Assembly: GCA_013331265.1 (NCBI GenBank)
Contig: DUGS01000039.1
Location: 4,556-11,741 of the forward strand
Length of the DNA: 7,186 nt
Reading direction: 5' to 3'
Source: Methanosarcina sp.
Lineage (GTDB): Archaea > Halobacteriota > Methanosarcinia > Methanosarcinales > Methanosarcinaceae
Shown here in pieces: positions 1 through 5,776 of this stretch. Below the pieces are notes generated by a model. The model was not told the DNA's origin and did not search any database. It worked only from the letters and a program-made list of their open reading frames with translations. The first letter of the stretch is position 1, and every line of letters begins with the position of its first letter. The position numbers and the translations under genes were made by a program.

Positions 1-1008
1 TCAGTCGTCATCGATCTTCTTGTTGAGCCAGGGGATGTTTGCGCGGATCTGTTTTCCGACAACCTCAAGCGGGTGTTCCTTTTCCTGGCGTTCCATGGCT
101 TTAAGCACAGGGTGATTGACCATTCCTTCGAGGACGAACTCTTTTGCGAACTCGCCGTTCTGGATCCTCTCAAGGGCTTCGTACATGGCTTCGCGGGACT
201 CTTCATTGATAACTCTCGGACCAACGGTCATACCACCGTACTCAGCAGTATTGGAAACGGAGTGCCACATCCTCTCAAGCCCGCCTTCGTAGATAAGGTC
301 CACAATGAGTTTAACTTCGTGGCAGGTCTCGAAATAAGCCATTTCGGGCTGGTACCCTGCTTCCACAAGCACTTCAAAAGCTGTCTTGATAAGTGAAGAA
401 AGCCCTCCGCAGAGGTCAACCTGTTCTCCGAAAAGGTCGGTTTCGGTTTCTTCACGGAAAGTGGTCTCGTAAACTCCTGCCCTGGTTGCGCCTATACCCT
501 TGGCGTAAGAGAGAGCAAGATCCCTGGCTTTTCCGGTTGCGTCCTGGTAGACTGCGATCAGGCCCGGAACCCCGATGCCCTCAGTGTAGGTTCTCCTGAC
601 AATGTGTCCCGGACCCTTGGGGGCAACCATGAAGACGTCCACATCTTTTGGAGGCACTATCTGGTTATAGTGGATATTGAAGCCGTGAGCAAAAACAAGG
701 GCATCTCCGGCTTTCAGGTTGGACTCTATCTGGGAATAGTAAACCTCTGCCTGCTTTTCGTCAGGGAGGAGGACCATGATAACATCTGCAGCTTTTGCAG
801 CTTCTTCAACAGTCATGACTTTCAGGCCGTCAGACTCGGCTTTTGCCCAGCTGGAGCTGCCTTTTCTGAGACCGACAATAACGTTAAGCCCGGATTCGTG
901 AAGGTGTCTGGCGTGAGCGTGCCCCTGACTGCCATAGCCCATTATTGCGATTGTCCTATCCTTAAGTGCATCAAAAGTAGTTTCGTCATCATAAATTATC
1001 GTTGCCAT
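1..1008 (-). CDS. ilvC: Ketol-acid reductoisomerase (NADP+), class I
   Basis: This cytoplasmic enzyme converts 2-acetolactate or 2-aceto-2-hydroxybutyrate to the dihydroxy acid using Mg2+ and NADPH, the second common step of valine, leucine and isoleucine synthesis. The 335-residue product has the usual length of the short class I form. An N-terminal Rossmann domain carries GYGSQG at residues 24-29 and the cofactor loop LRKGSSSW at 47-54, whose Arg and Ser residues fit NADPH use. His108 and KGPG at 131-134 line the active site. The all-helical knotted C-terminal domain supplies the metal ligands Asp191, Glu195, Glu227 and Glu231, and the substrate-binding Ser252 lies in SNTAEYG. All key residues are present. 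The ATG at 1008 follows AGGAGA with 7 bases between, which fixes the start. The TGA stop occupies bases 1-3, so the gene is complete. It lies 306 bases beyond ilvN with its own TATA box, so it is probably a separate transcript. Confidence 0.97.
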   Translation of the reverse strand: MATIIYDDETTFDALKDRTIAIMGYGSQGHAHARHLHESGLNVIVGLRKGSSSWAKAESDGLKVMTVEEAAKAADVIMVLLPDEKQAEVYYSQIESNLKAGDALVFAHGFNIHYNQIVPPKDVDVFMVAPKGPGHIVRRTYTEGIGVPGLIAVYQDATGKARDLALSYAKGIGATRAGVYETTFREETETDLFGEQVDLCGGLSSLIKTAFEVLVEAGYQPEMAYFETCHEVKLIVDLIYEGGLERMWHSVSNTAEYGGMTVGPRVINEESREAMYEALERIQNGEFAKEFVLEGMVNHPVLKAMERQEKEHPLEVVGKQIRANIPWLNKKIDDD

Positions 1009-1093
1009 GCTTGATTCTCCTGATTAATTTTCTAACTAATTCTCCTTTAATTCCTTGATATTGTAATTTAGTTTTGTAATTAGCTTCCCTGTA

Positions 1094-1102
1094 TTATATA
1101 AG
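1094..1102 (-). promoter_or_regulatory. Candidate archaeal TATA box for ilvC
   Basis: On the minus strand this reads CTTATATAA, close to the archaeal box A consensus. Transcription would start about 25 bases downstream, near 1070-1075, giving a leader of roughly 65 bases before the ilvC ATG. Within the leader, AGGAGAAT occurs twice, at 1014-1021 (the functional Shine-Dalgarno site) and at 1039-1046 (no start codon at a suitable distance). TTGTAATT also occurs twice on the plus strand, at 1061-1068 and 1074-1081, around the predicted start site. The assignment rests on sequence and position only. Confidence 0.55.
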
Positions 1103-1267
1103 AGGGTATTCAGATTTACAAACAATAAATTTCCCGAGAATTAAACTGATTTTCGAAGAAATCACTGTCTCTGGACCCGGGCGGTCTTAAAGTGAAAGAG
1201 AGGCCAGAAACCGGGAGCGTTTTAAAGAAGACCTTTAGAATTTGAAAAGGCTTTCGGCTGCCCAGTC

Positions 1268-1281
1268 TATAAAAAATAATT
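1268..1281 (-). terminator. T-rich candidate terminator after ilvN
   Basis: About 35 bases past the ilvN stop the transcript-sense strand reads ATTATTTTTTATAG. Archaeal RNA polymerase commonly stops at T-runs without needing a strong hairpin, and no clear stem precedes this one. It fits an ilvBN transcript ending before the separate ilvC promoter. Confidence 0.4.
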
Positions 1282-1314
1282 GAGCAGTTACCTCTCTTTA
1301 CCTATCCTTAATAT

Positions 1315-1800
1315 TTAAACCTTCTTTGGTCCGCGCACAAGTGCAATCTTGCCTGTCCGGACCATTTCTTTAATCCCGAACTGGCGGAGAAGCTTTTCGA
1401 TTGCCTGGATCTTCCCTTCGTCACCTGTTACCTCAACGGTCATGGACTTTGGGGCAACATCCACTATCCTTGCCCTGAAGATATTTGCAATCTGGATAAT
1501 CTCAGCCCTTGTCTCCACGTCAGCTGCAACCTTAATAAGGGCAAGTTCCCGCTCAACTGCATCATCGGCCCCTATGTCCGAGACCTTGATAACATCTATG
1601 AGCTTGTTGAGCTGCTTTGTTACCTGTTCGAGCACATGGTCATCCCCATGAACAACAATAGTTATCCTCGAGATTTCAGGGTCCTCGGTAACTCCCACAG
1701 CAAGGCTGTCGATATTATATCCGCGCCTTGAGAAAAGAGAAGCTACTCTGGTGAGCACACCGGACTTATTTTCCACAAGGACTGCAAGTGTATGCTTCAT
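1315..1800 (-). CDS. ilvN: Acetohydroxyacid synthase small (regulatory) subunit
   Basis: This is the regulatory subunit of acetohydroxyacid (acetolactate) synthase. It activates the IlvB catalytic subunit and in the family confers feedback inhibition by valine. The 161-residue length is typical of archaeal and many bacterial IlvN/IlvH proteins. An N-terminal ACT domain spans about residues 3-75 (LAVLVENKSGVLTRVASLF), with Asn11, Gly14 and Asn29 at the positions that bind valine in the family. A second ferredoxin-like domain spans about 80-157. The ATG shares its A with the ilvB TGA stop (TGATG), a one-base overlap that implies translational coupling. GGAGG lies at 1808-1812 inside the end of ilvB, 7 bases from the start. 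The valine-site residues look intact, so feedback control is expected but inferred. The short name ilvH is used equally for this family. Confidence 0.95.
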   Translation of the reverse strand: MKHTLAVLVENKSGVLTRVASLFSRRGYNIDSLAVGVTEDPEISRITIVVHGDDHVLEQVTKQLNKLIDVIKVSDIGADDAVERELALIKVAADVETRAEIIQIANIFRARIVDVAPKSMTVEVTGDEGKIQAIEKLLRQFGIKEMVRTGKIALVRGPKKV

Positions 1801-3491
1801 CAGTGTTCCTCCAGGTCAATGATCTCGTTAATTGCAGCTCCTGCCGGAACCATTGGATAGACATTTGCTTCACACTCGACAATAACCTCAACAACTGCCG
1901 GCCTTCCTGACCTGACAGCCTCTTCGATTGCAGGCCTGACTTCAGAAGGCTTTTCTGCGCGCAGCCCGAGAGCTCCGTAGGCCTCGGCAAGCTTTACGAA
2001 GTCAACACTGCCTTTGATAAAGGTGTAAGAGTACCTCCGGTCATAGAAGAGTTCCTGCCACTGCCTGACCATGCCCAGATAGCCGTTGTTAAGGATCACG
2101 TTAACAACCGGGATATCATTCTGGACCACAGTTGCGAGTTCCTGGGAGTTCATCTGGAAAGAGCCATCCCCTGCGATATTGATAACGGTTTTATCCGGCC
2201 TGCCGACCTTTGCTCCCATAGCTGCAGGGAACCCGTACCCCATAGTGCCAAGCCCGCCTGAGGTAAGGAAAGTCCTGGGCTCGCTGTATTTGAAGAACTG
2301 AGCAGCCCACATCTGGTGCTGTCCTACTTCGGTAACTATAATCGCGTCCTTGCAGACTTCGGAGATCTGCTCTATAACAAACTGAGGCATTATAGTATCC
2401 CTGGACTGTCTGTAGGTGAGAGGATACTCTTTCTTCCACTGGTTTACCTTTTCAATCCATTCATTGGATTTACAGCGCCGGACATATTTAATAAGGGACC
2501 TGAGCACCTGCTTTGCATCCCCGACAATGGGGACATGTACCATTACATTCTTAGAAATCTCGGCAGGATCGACGTCGATATGGATAATCCTGGCATTGGG
2601 GGCGAAAGACTCGATTTTGCCGGTTACGCGGTCGTCAAATCTCGCTCCAACCGCAATGATAAGATCGGATTCCTGAATTGCATAGTTTGCGTATTTGCTC
2701 CCGTGCATTCCCAGCATTCCGACATAAAGTGGATGTTCAGTCGGTATGGAGCTTATTCCCATAAGTGTGGTTGTAACCGGAGCCATGATAGCTTCTGCAA
2801 GTTCAACGAGTTCCGCACTCGCGTTCGAGCTTATTACTCCTCCTCCTGCATAAATTATAGGTCTGCAGGAGTTTGCAATCTCTTCGGCGGCTCGTTTAAT
2901 CTGCTGGGTATTTCCTTTGTAAGTCGGCTTATAACTTCTAAGCTCTACCCTGTCAGGATACTGTAAATCAATCTCGATATTCTGTACATCCTTTGGAAGG
3001 TCAATTAATACCGGGCCAGGCCTTCCTGTGGATGCTATGTGGAAGGCTTCTTTTACAATCCTCGGGATTGCTTGTGCATCCTGTACAAGATAGTTGTGCT
3101 TGGTAATTGGCATAGTAATGCCCGTAATATCTGCTTCCTGGAAAGCATCGTTTCCGATAAGGGATCTTGGTACCTGACCGGTTAAGGCTACAATAGGCAC
3201 TGAGTCCATATATGCAGTAGCAATGCCTGTAACAAGATTCGTTGCTCCGGGACCTGAAGTAGAAACGCAGACCCCGGTCTTTCCAGTAGCACGGGCGTAC
3301 CCGTCCGCAGCGTGAGCCGCTGCCTGTTCATGGCGTACAAGTATGTGGCGCAGATCTGAATCATAGAGTTCATTGTAGAAAGGAATTATCTGCCCTCCGG
3401 GGTATCCGAAGAGAGTGTCAACCCCTTCTTTTTCGAGGCACTTTATAAGAGCCTTTGCGCCGTTGACTTTTTCTGTTGACCCGGTTGTCAT
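1800..3491 (-). CDS. ilvB: Acetohydroxyacid synthase large (catalytic) subunit
   Basis: This thiamine-diphosphate enzyme condenses pyruvate with a second pyruvate or with 2-oxobutyrate to give acetolactate or acetohydroxybutyrate, the first common step of branched-chain amino acid synthesis. Its 563 residues match the family. The order is a Pyr-binding domain (about 8-175) with GYPGG at 29-33 and the cofactor-activating Glu55 in RHEQAAAHAADGYAR; a central FAD-binding domain (about 195-335) with GARFDDRVTG at 282-291; and a PP domain (about 375-540) with QHQMW at 391-395 and the Mg/ThDP motif GDGS at 441-444 through Asn468-Asn469. QHQMW and GARFDDRVTG separate it from other ThDP decarboxylases and carboligases. 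The ATG at 3491 follows AAGGAGAT at 3497-3504. It overlaps ilvN by one base and forms an ilvBN unit. The upstream gap holds two TATA candidates with inverted repeats, suggesting transcriptional control. Confidence 0.97.
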   Translation of the reverse strand: MTTGSTEKVNGAKALIKCLEKEGVDTLFGYPGGQIIPFYNELYDSDLRHILVRHEQAAAHAADGYARATGKTGVCVSTSGPGATNLVTGIATAYMDSVPIVALTGQVPRSLIGNDAFQEADITGITMPITKHNYLVQDAQAIPRIVKEAFHIASTGRPGPVLIDLPKDVQNIEIDLQYPDRVELRSYKPTYKGNTQQIKRAAEEIANSCRPIIYAGGGVISSNASAELVELAEAIMAPVTTTLMGISSIPTEHPLYVGMLGMHGSKYANYAIQESDLIIAVGARFDDRVTGKIESFAPNARIIHIDVDPAEISKNVMVHVPIVGDAKQVLRSLIKYVRRCKSNEWIEKVNQWKKEYPLTYRQSRDTIMPQFVIEQISEVCKDAIIVTEVGQHQMWAAQFFKYSEPRTFLTSGGLGTMGYGFPAAMGAKVGRPDKTVINIAGDGSFQMNSQELATVVQNDIPVVNVILNNGYLGMVRQWQELFYDRRYSYTFIKGSVDFVKLAEAYGALGLRAEKPSEVRPAIEEAVRSGRPAVVEVIVECEANVYPMVPAGAAINEIIDLEEH

Positions 3492-3527
3492 TATTTATCT
3501 CCTTAATTATCTCTTGAGATTTGGTCT

Positions 3528-3566
3528 AACTGGACACTCACATTTCAGGTGAGCACCTTTCCAGTT
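3528..3566. promoter_or_regulatory. Nested inverted repeat near predicted ilvBN start site
   Basis: An outer perfect 7-base inverted repeat, AACTGGA at 3528-3534 and TCCAGTT at 3560-3566, encloses an inner perfect 5-base pair, CTCAC at 3537-3541 and GTGAG at 3549-3553. The two are nearly concentric (centres 3547 and 3545). The element lies directly downstream of the proximal TATA box and overlaps the predicted start site near 3552. It could be a repressor operator, or an RNA hairpin in the leader if transcription begins upstream. Function is inferred. Confidence 0.5.
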
Positions 3567-3620
3567 AAGGGTGTGTTTATAAGAAATACTTTTTTATCAG
3601 TCTTATCTCTCACACTCACA
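3534..3620. repeat. Direct repeats of ACACTCACA upstream of ilvB
   Basis: ACACTCACA occurs at 3534-3542 and again at 3612-3620, 78 bases apart. A reverse-oriented partial copy, TGAGTGTC at 3697-3704 (complement GACACTCA), matches the 8 bases at 3533-3540. Three copies in about 170 bases of promoter DNA suggest a binding site family, but the motif is short and regulator identity is unknown. Confidence 0.45.
3575..3583 (-). promoter_or_regulatory. Proximal candidate TATA box for ilvBN
   Basis: The minus strand reads CTTATAAAC, preceded by an A- and T-rich stretch. It predicts a start near 3550-3555 and a leader of about 60 bases. No leader peptide is visible: the only ATG in the leader is followed at once by TGA, which argues against ribosome-mediated attenuation. 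Confidence 0.5.
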
Positions 3621-3629
3621 CTTTTTTGA

Positions 3630-3644
3630 TTGCGAATTTCGCAA
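3630..3644. promoter_or_regulatory. Palindromic operator-like site upstream of ilvB
   Basis: TTGCGAA and TTCGCAA form a perfect 7-base inverted repeat around a single T. The site is more GC-rich than the surrounding AT-rich DNA. It coincides with the start predicted from the distal TATA box (about 3643) and lies some 50 bases upstream of the proximal TATA box. This placement suits a dimeric helix-turn-helix regulator acting as repressor of the distal promoter or activator of the proximal one. The one-base spacer is too short for an RNA hairpin, so a DNA site is favoured. Confidence 0.5.
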
Positions 3645-3663
3645 ATACATCATAATCAATCAT

Positions 3664-3672
3664 GTTATATAT
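3664..3672 (-). promoter_or_regulatory. Distal candidate TATA box for ilvBN
   Basis: The minus strand reads ATATATAAC. It predicts a start near 3643, within the TTGCGAA/TTCGCAA palindrome, and a leader of about 150 bases before ilvB. It is an alternative or additional promoter to the one at 3575-3583. Confidence 0.4.
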
Positions 3673-3734
3673 GGATGAGGGTATCTCCGGGATATATGAG
3701 TGTCAGAGATCCCTATTTCAAAAATTTCTTCAAA

Positions 3735-3765
3735 CAGAAAAAGAAGAGAGGACAGAAGAGTCCTC
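3735..3765 (-). terminator. Hairpin plus pyrimidine-tract terminator of the synthase gene
   Basis: In transcript sense a perfect 6-base stem, GAGGAC and GTCCTC, with a 6-base loop (TCTTCT) is followed directly by TCTTCTTTTTCTG. It begins about 36 bases past the TAA of the upstream gene. The structure resembles an intrinsic terminator with a pyrimidine-rich tail and separates the synthase transcript from ilvBN. Confidence 0.6.
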
Positions 3766-3801
3766 CTGAGAAACCTTTGAAGTTCCACATCCTTTTGTGA
3801 C

Positions 3802-5292
3802 TTACTCTTCCCGTATAAGGCGGTTCAGCCCGTTCATTACGGCTTCTACAGAAGCCATGATAATGTCCGTTCTGGCTCCACTTGCGGTGATTGACTTTCC
3901 TTCCTTGGAAAGCTTTACCCTTACCTCTACAAGGGCATCAGTCCCGCCTGTAACCGCGTCTACATGGTACTCTTCAAGGATGATGTCTTCAGCACAGGAA
4001 CTTACAGCTCTCCGGATAGCATTGATTACAGCATCCACAGGCCCGTTTCCGATCCCTGCCTGTACGATTTCTTTGTCTTTTACATTGAGCTTTATGGAAG
4101 CGGTTGGAGTCACCCGGTTTCCGGATACGATGGTGAACTCTTCTAATTTTACCAGAGGTTCTTTGTAGATCGCAAGCACGGTTTCTGCAATGGCCTGCAG
4201 GTCAGCATCTGTAATATGTTTTCCCTGGTCGCCCATCTGCTTGACCCTGTTGAAAATCTCTTCAGTTTGAGCCTCATCAGCTTCAAGCCCCATTTCCTTT
4301 AAAGCAAGGGCAATAGAGCTCCTTCCCGCATGTTTACCAAGTACGATCTGGCGCTGCCGACCGATATATTCAGGGCTCATCGGCTCATAGGTCGCCTTGT
4401 CAGCCAGAAGCCCGTGCACATGAATCCCTGCTTCGTGAGTGAAAGCATTTCCTCCTACAAGGGCTTTATTTGGAGAAACTGGAATCCCGGTAAGGCGGCT
4501 TACAAGCCTAGAAGTCCGGTAAATCTGCTCGTGCTTGATGCCGGTATCATATTTATACAGCCATTCAAGGCACATTACGACTTCTTCAAGAGAGGCATTT
4601 CCAGCTCTTTCCCCTAAACCATTGATTGTCACATGTGCCTGCTTTGCCCCCGCCGCAAGCGCAGCGACAGTGTTTGCAGTTGCTAAACCAAAGTCATTGT
4701 GGCAGTGAATGCTGATAGGGGCTTTCAGGGAGGAAGAGAGGTCCCGGAAGATTTCGGTAGTCTTTTCAGGCACCAGAAGACCTACAGTATCGCAGAAGCA
4801 TAATCTGTCAGCTCCGGCATCTATCCCATCTAAATAAATTGCTTTTAAAAAATCAGGGTCTGCCCTTGAAGCATCCTCTCCGCTTAACTCCACAATCAGG
4901 CCGTGGTCTTTAGCATACTCGGTTACCTCGGCTGCAATCTGCCTTACCGAATCCCGGTCCTTTTTGATTTTCGTCCTGATGTGCAGGTCAGAAACCGGAG
5001 CTACAAGGTGGATTGAATCGACATCGCACTCAAGAGCACGGTCAACGTCTGTTTTTACAATCCTGCAGTAGCTGCAGATTTCGGCATCGAGCCCTGCATT
5101 TGCTACAGCTTTGATTGATTCCCTTTCACCTGCAGAAGTAATTGCAGAGCCTGCCTCGATTATAGAGACTCTCATCTCATCAAGGGCCCGGGCAATTAAG
5201 AGTTTCTTCTCTCCTGTCAGGGCTACGCCGGGTGTTTGTTCACCATCTCTCAAAGTAGTATCCAGAAAGCGGATGTTTTCGAATAATATAAT
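3802..5292 (-). CDS. cimA: (R)-citramalate synthase / 2-isopropylmalate synthase family
   Basis: The protein is an acyl-CoA:2-oxoacid Claisen-type synthase. CimA joins acetyl-CoA and pyruvate to make citramalate for isoleucine; the close paralogue LeuA uses 2-oxoisovalerate for leucine. Numbering from the L of LRDGEQ, the TIM barrel carries RDGEQTPGV, EAGSA at 33-37, HCHND at 183-187 (metal-binding histidines) and GERAGNASLEE at 214-224. A linker region follows, then the C-terminal allosteric domain (about 370-480, GNGPVDA at 402-408). EAGSA in place of the bacterial LeuA EAGFP, and overall likeness to remembered Methanocaldococcus CimA, favour CimA; LeuA remains possible. The start is unusual. 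A TTG at 5253 is the first standard start codon but cuts off NIRFLDTT, needed for barrel strand 1, and has no Shine-Dalgarno site. The frame stays open to a TGA at 5296-5298 and GAGG lies at 5294-5297, so ATT (5292) or ATA (5289) are the likeliest starts. The 5292 limit is the maximum extent, not a proven start. Confidence 0.85.
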   Translation of the reverse strand: MILFENIRFLDTTLRDGEQTPGVALTGEKKLLIARALDEMRVSIIEAGSAITSAGERESIKAVANAGLDAEICSYCRIVKTDVDRALECDVDSIHLVAPVSDLHIRTKIKKDRDSVRQIAAEVTEYAKDHGLIVELSGEDASRADPDFLKAIYLDGIDAGADRLCFCDTVGLLVPEKTTEIFRDLSSSLKAPISIHCHNDFGLATANTVAALAAGAKQAHVTINGLGERAGNASLEEVVMCLEWLYKYDTGIKHEQIYRTSRLVSRLTGIPVSPNKALVGGNAFTHEAGIHVHGLLADKATYEPMSPEYIGRQRQIVLGKHAGRSSIALALKEMGLEADEAQTEEIFNRVKQMGDQGKHITDADLQAIAETVLAIYKEPLVKLEEFTIVSGNRVTPTASIKLNVKDKEIVQAGIGNGPVDAVINAIRRAVSSCAEDIILEEYHVDAVTGGTDALVEVRVKLSKEGKSITASGARTDIIMASVEAVMNGLNRLIREE

Positions 5293-5340
5293 CCCTCAGT
5301 TTTTCTTTATTTGCGTATTATCATTCTGCAATATAGAGAA

Positions 5341-5365
5341 ATAATATAAAAATAAATATATTATT
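5341..5365 (-). promoter_or_regulatory. Candidate TATA region for the synthase gene
   Basis: Two overlapping boxes are visible on the minus strand, TTTATATT at 5343-5350 and AATATATTT near 5355-5363. They predict starts around 5320-5335 and a leader of roughly 30-45 bases. An ATG at 5322-5324 in the leader is in another frame and stops after five codons. The surroundings are so AT-rich that the exact box cannot be chosen by eye. Confidence 0.4.
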
Positions 5366-5478
5366 TACCCCATTTACAGCATGCCGTTTCGTTATACATA
5401 TTAATATACTTTTTCTTAGAGCCCGGCTCCTTACAAAGCTTTAGAAACTACACCGGGACCTTTGTATATTATTATAGT

Positions 5479-5490
5479 ATACCATGGTAT
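5479..5490. repeat. 12-base perfect palindrome
   Basis: ATACCATGGTAT is a perfect self-complementary 12-mer inside the intergenic gap, about 115 bases upstream of the synthase TATA region. Its position would suit an operator for the synthase gene, but a single copy in AT-rich DNA is only suggestive. Confidence 0.4.
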
Positions 5491-5507
5491 TTTTAGTTTC
5501 CAGTTAA

Positions 5508-5525
5508 CCAAAAACCATAAAAAAG
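5508..5525 (-). terminator. T-run candidate terminator downstream of the acyltransferase gene
   Basis: In transcript sense the sequence reads ACTTTTTTATGGTTTTTGG, two T-runs about 255 bases past the stop of the upstream gene. An additional shorter run (AATTTTT) lies near 5705-5711. Either could end the acyltransferase transcript in an archaeon. No stem is evident. Confidence 0.3.
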
Positions 5526-5725
5526 TGAGTTCTATCTCGTCATAAAAGTTCAAGATCCAAGCCCATGTTTAAAATTACATTTGATGGCTGTATTATTGTT
5601 ACTGCTGCTCAAAATCCGATAATTAAGTGGCTACGCTAAACCCTGAACCACAGGTACAATTATTTTCAAGCATTCTTACAGATTTAGTGTTGCATCAGTT
5701 CTCAAAAATTAAATGATTCTGAATA

Positions 5726-5754
5726 TTTGTGATCGACTCGTTTGTGATCGACTC
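5726..5754. repeat. 15-base tandem duplication
   Basis: TTTGTGATCGACTC occurs at 5726-5739 and again at 5741-5754, separated by one G, giving two exact units of a 15-base period. It lies 23 bases past the acyltransferase stop codon. A slippage duplication is the simplest reading; a paired binding site is possible. Confidence 0.7.
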
Positions 5755-5776
5755 TATACGATATTGCTATTTACAA

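Larger units (their letters stand above)
1009..1314. other. Intergenic region between ilvN and ilvC
   Basis: This 306-base stretch has no plausible gene on either strand. It holds a T-rich candidate terminator just past ilvN, a more GC-rich middle around 1165-1215 that includes a CCCGGG hexamer, and the TATA box and leader of ilvC nearer to 1009. No tRNA or classical riboswitch fold was recognised by eye. Confidence 0.6.
5366..5776. other. Long AT-rich intergenic region without a convincing gene
   Basis: This stretch of about 410 bases between the synthase promoter and the acyltransferase gene has no reading frame with a good ribosome site. A 24-codon plus-strand frame starting at 5565 lacks a Shine-Dalgarno site. 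No tRNA was recognised. It contains a 12-base palindrome, a 15-base tandem duplication, a short GAGCC-C-GGCTC palindrome at 5419-5429, and A-tracts at 5510-5524 that are T-runs for minus-strand transcripts. The base composition is close to that of the neighbouring acyltransferase gene. Confidence 0.5.

Noticed and set aside
73..1014. Plus-strand open frames opposite ilvC
   Set aside because: They lie antisense to a gene with all catalytic motifs, have no ribosome sites and encode unrecognisable proteins; they are shadows of the real gene.
1165..1190. GC-rich CCCGGG-containing dyad between ilvN and ilvC
   Set aside because: The arms (GACC/GGTC) are only four bases and imperfect when extended; no convincing stem or known motif.
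2316..2966. 216-codon plus-strand open frame opposite ilvB
   Set aside because: It is long but wholly antisense to the conserved central part of ilvB and looks like no known family; it follows from the codon bias of the sense strand.
3509..3660. Leader-peptide attenuator upstream of ilvB
   Set aside because: The only ATG in the leader is followed directly by a stop, and no short frame rich in Leu, Val or Ile codons is present.
5565..5639. 24-codon plus-strand frame in the intergenic gap
   Set aside because: It starts with ATG but has no Shine-Dalgarno site, no TATA box at a suitable distance and no recognisable sequence.
5366..5776. CRISPR array, tRNA or insertion-sequence remnant in the long gap
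   Set aside because: There is only one two-unit tandem repeat, no regularly spaced repeats, no cloverleaf and no transposase-like frame or terminal inverted repeats.
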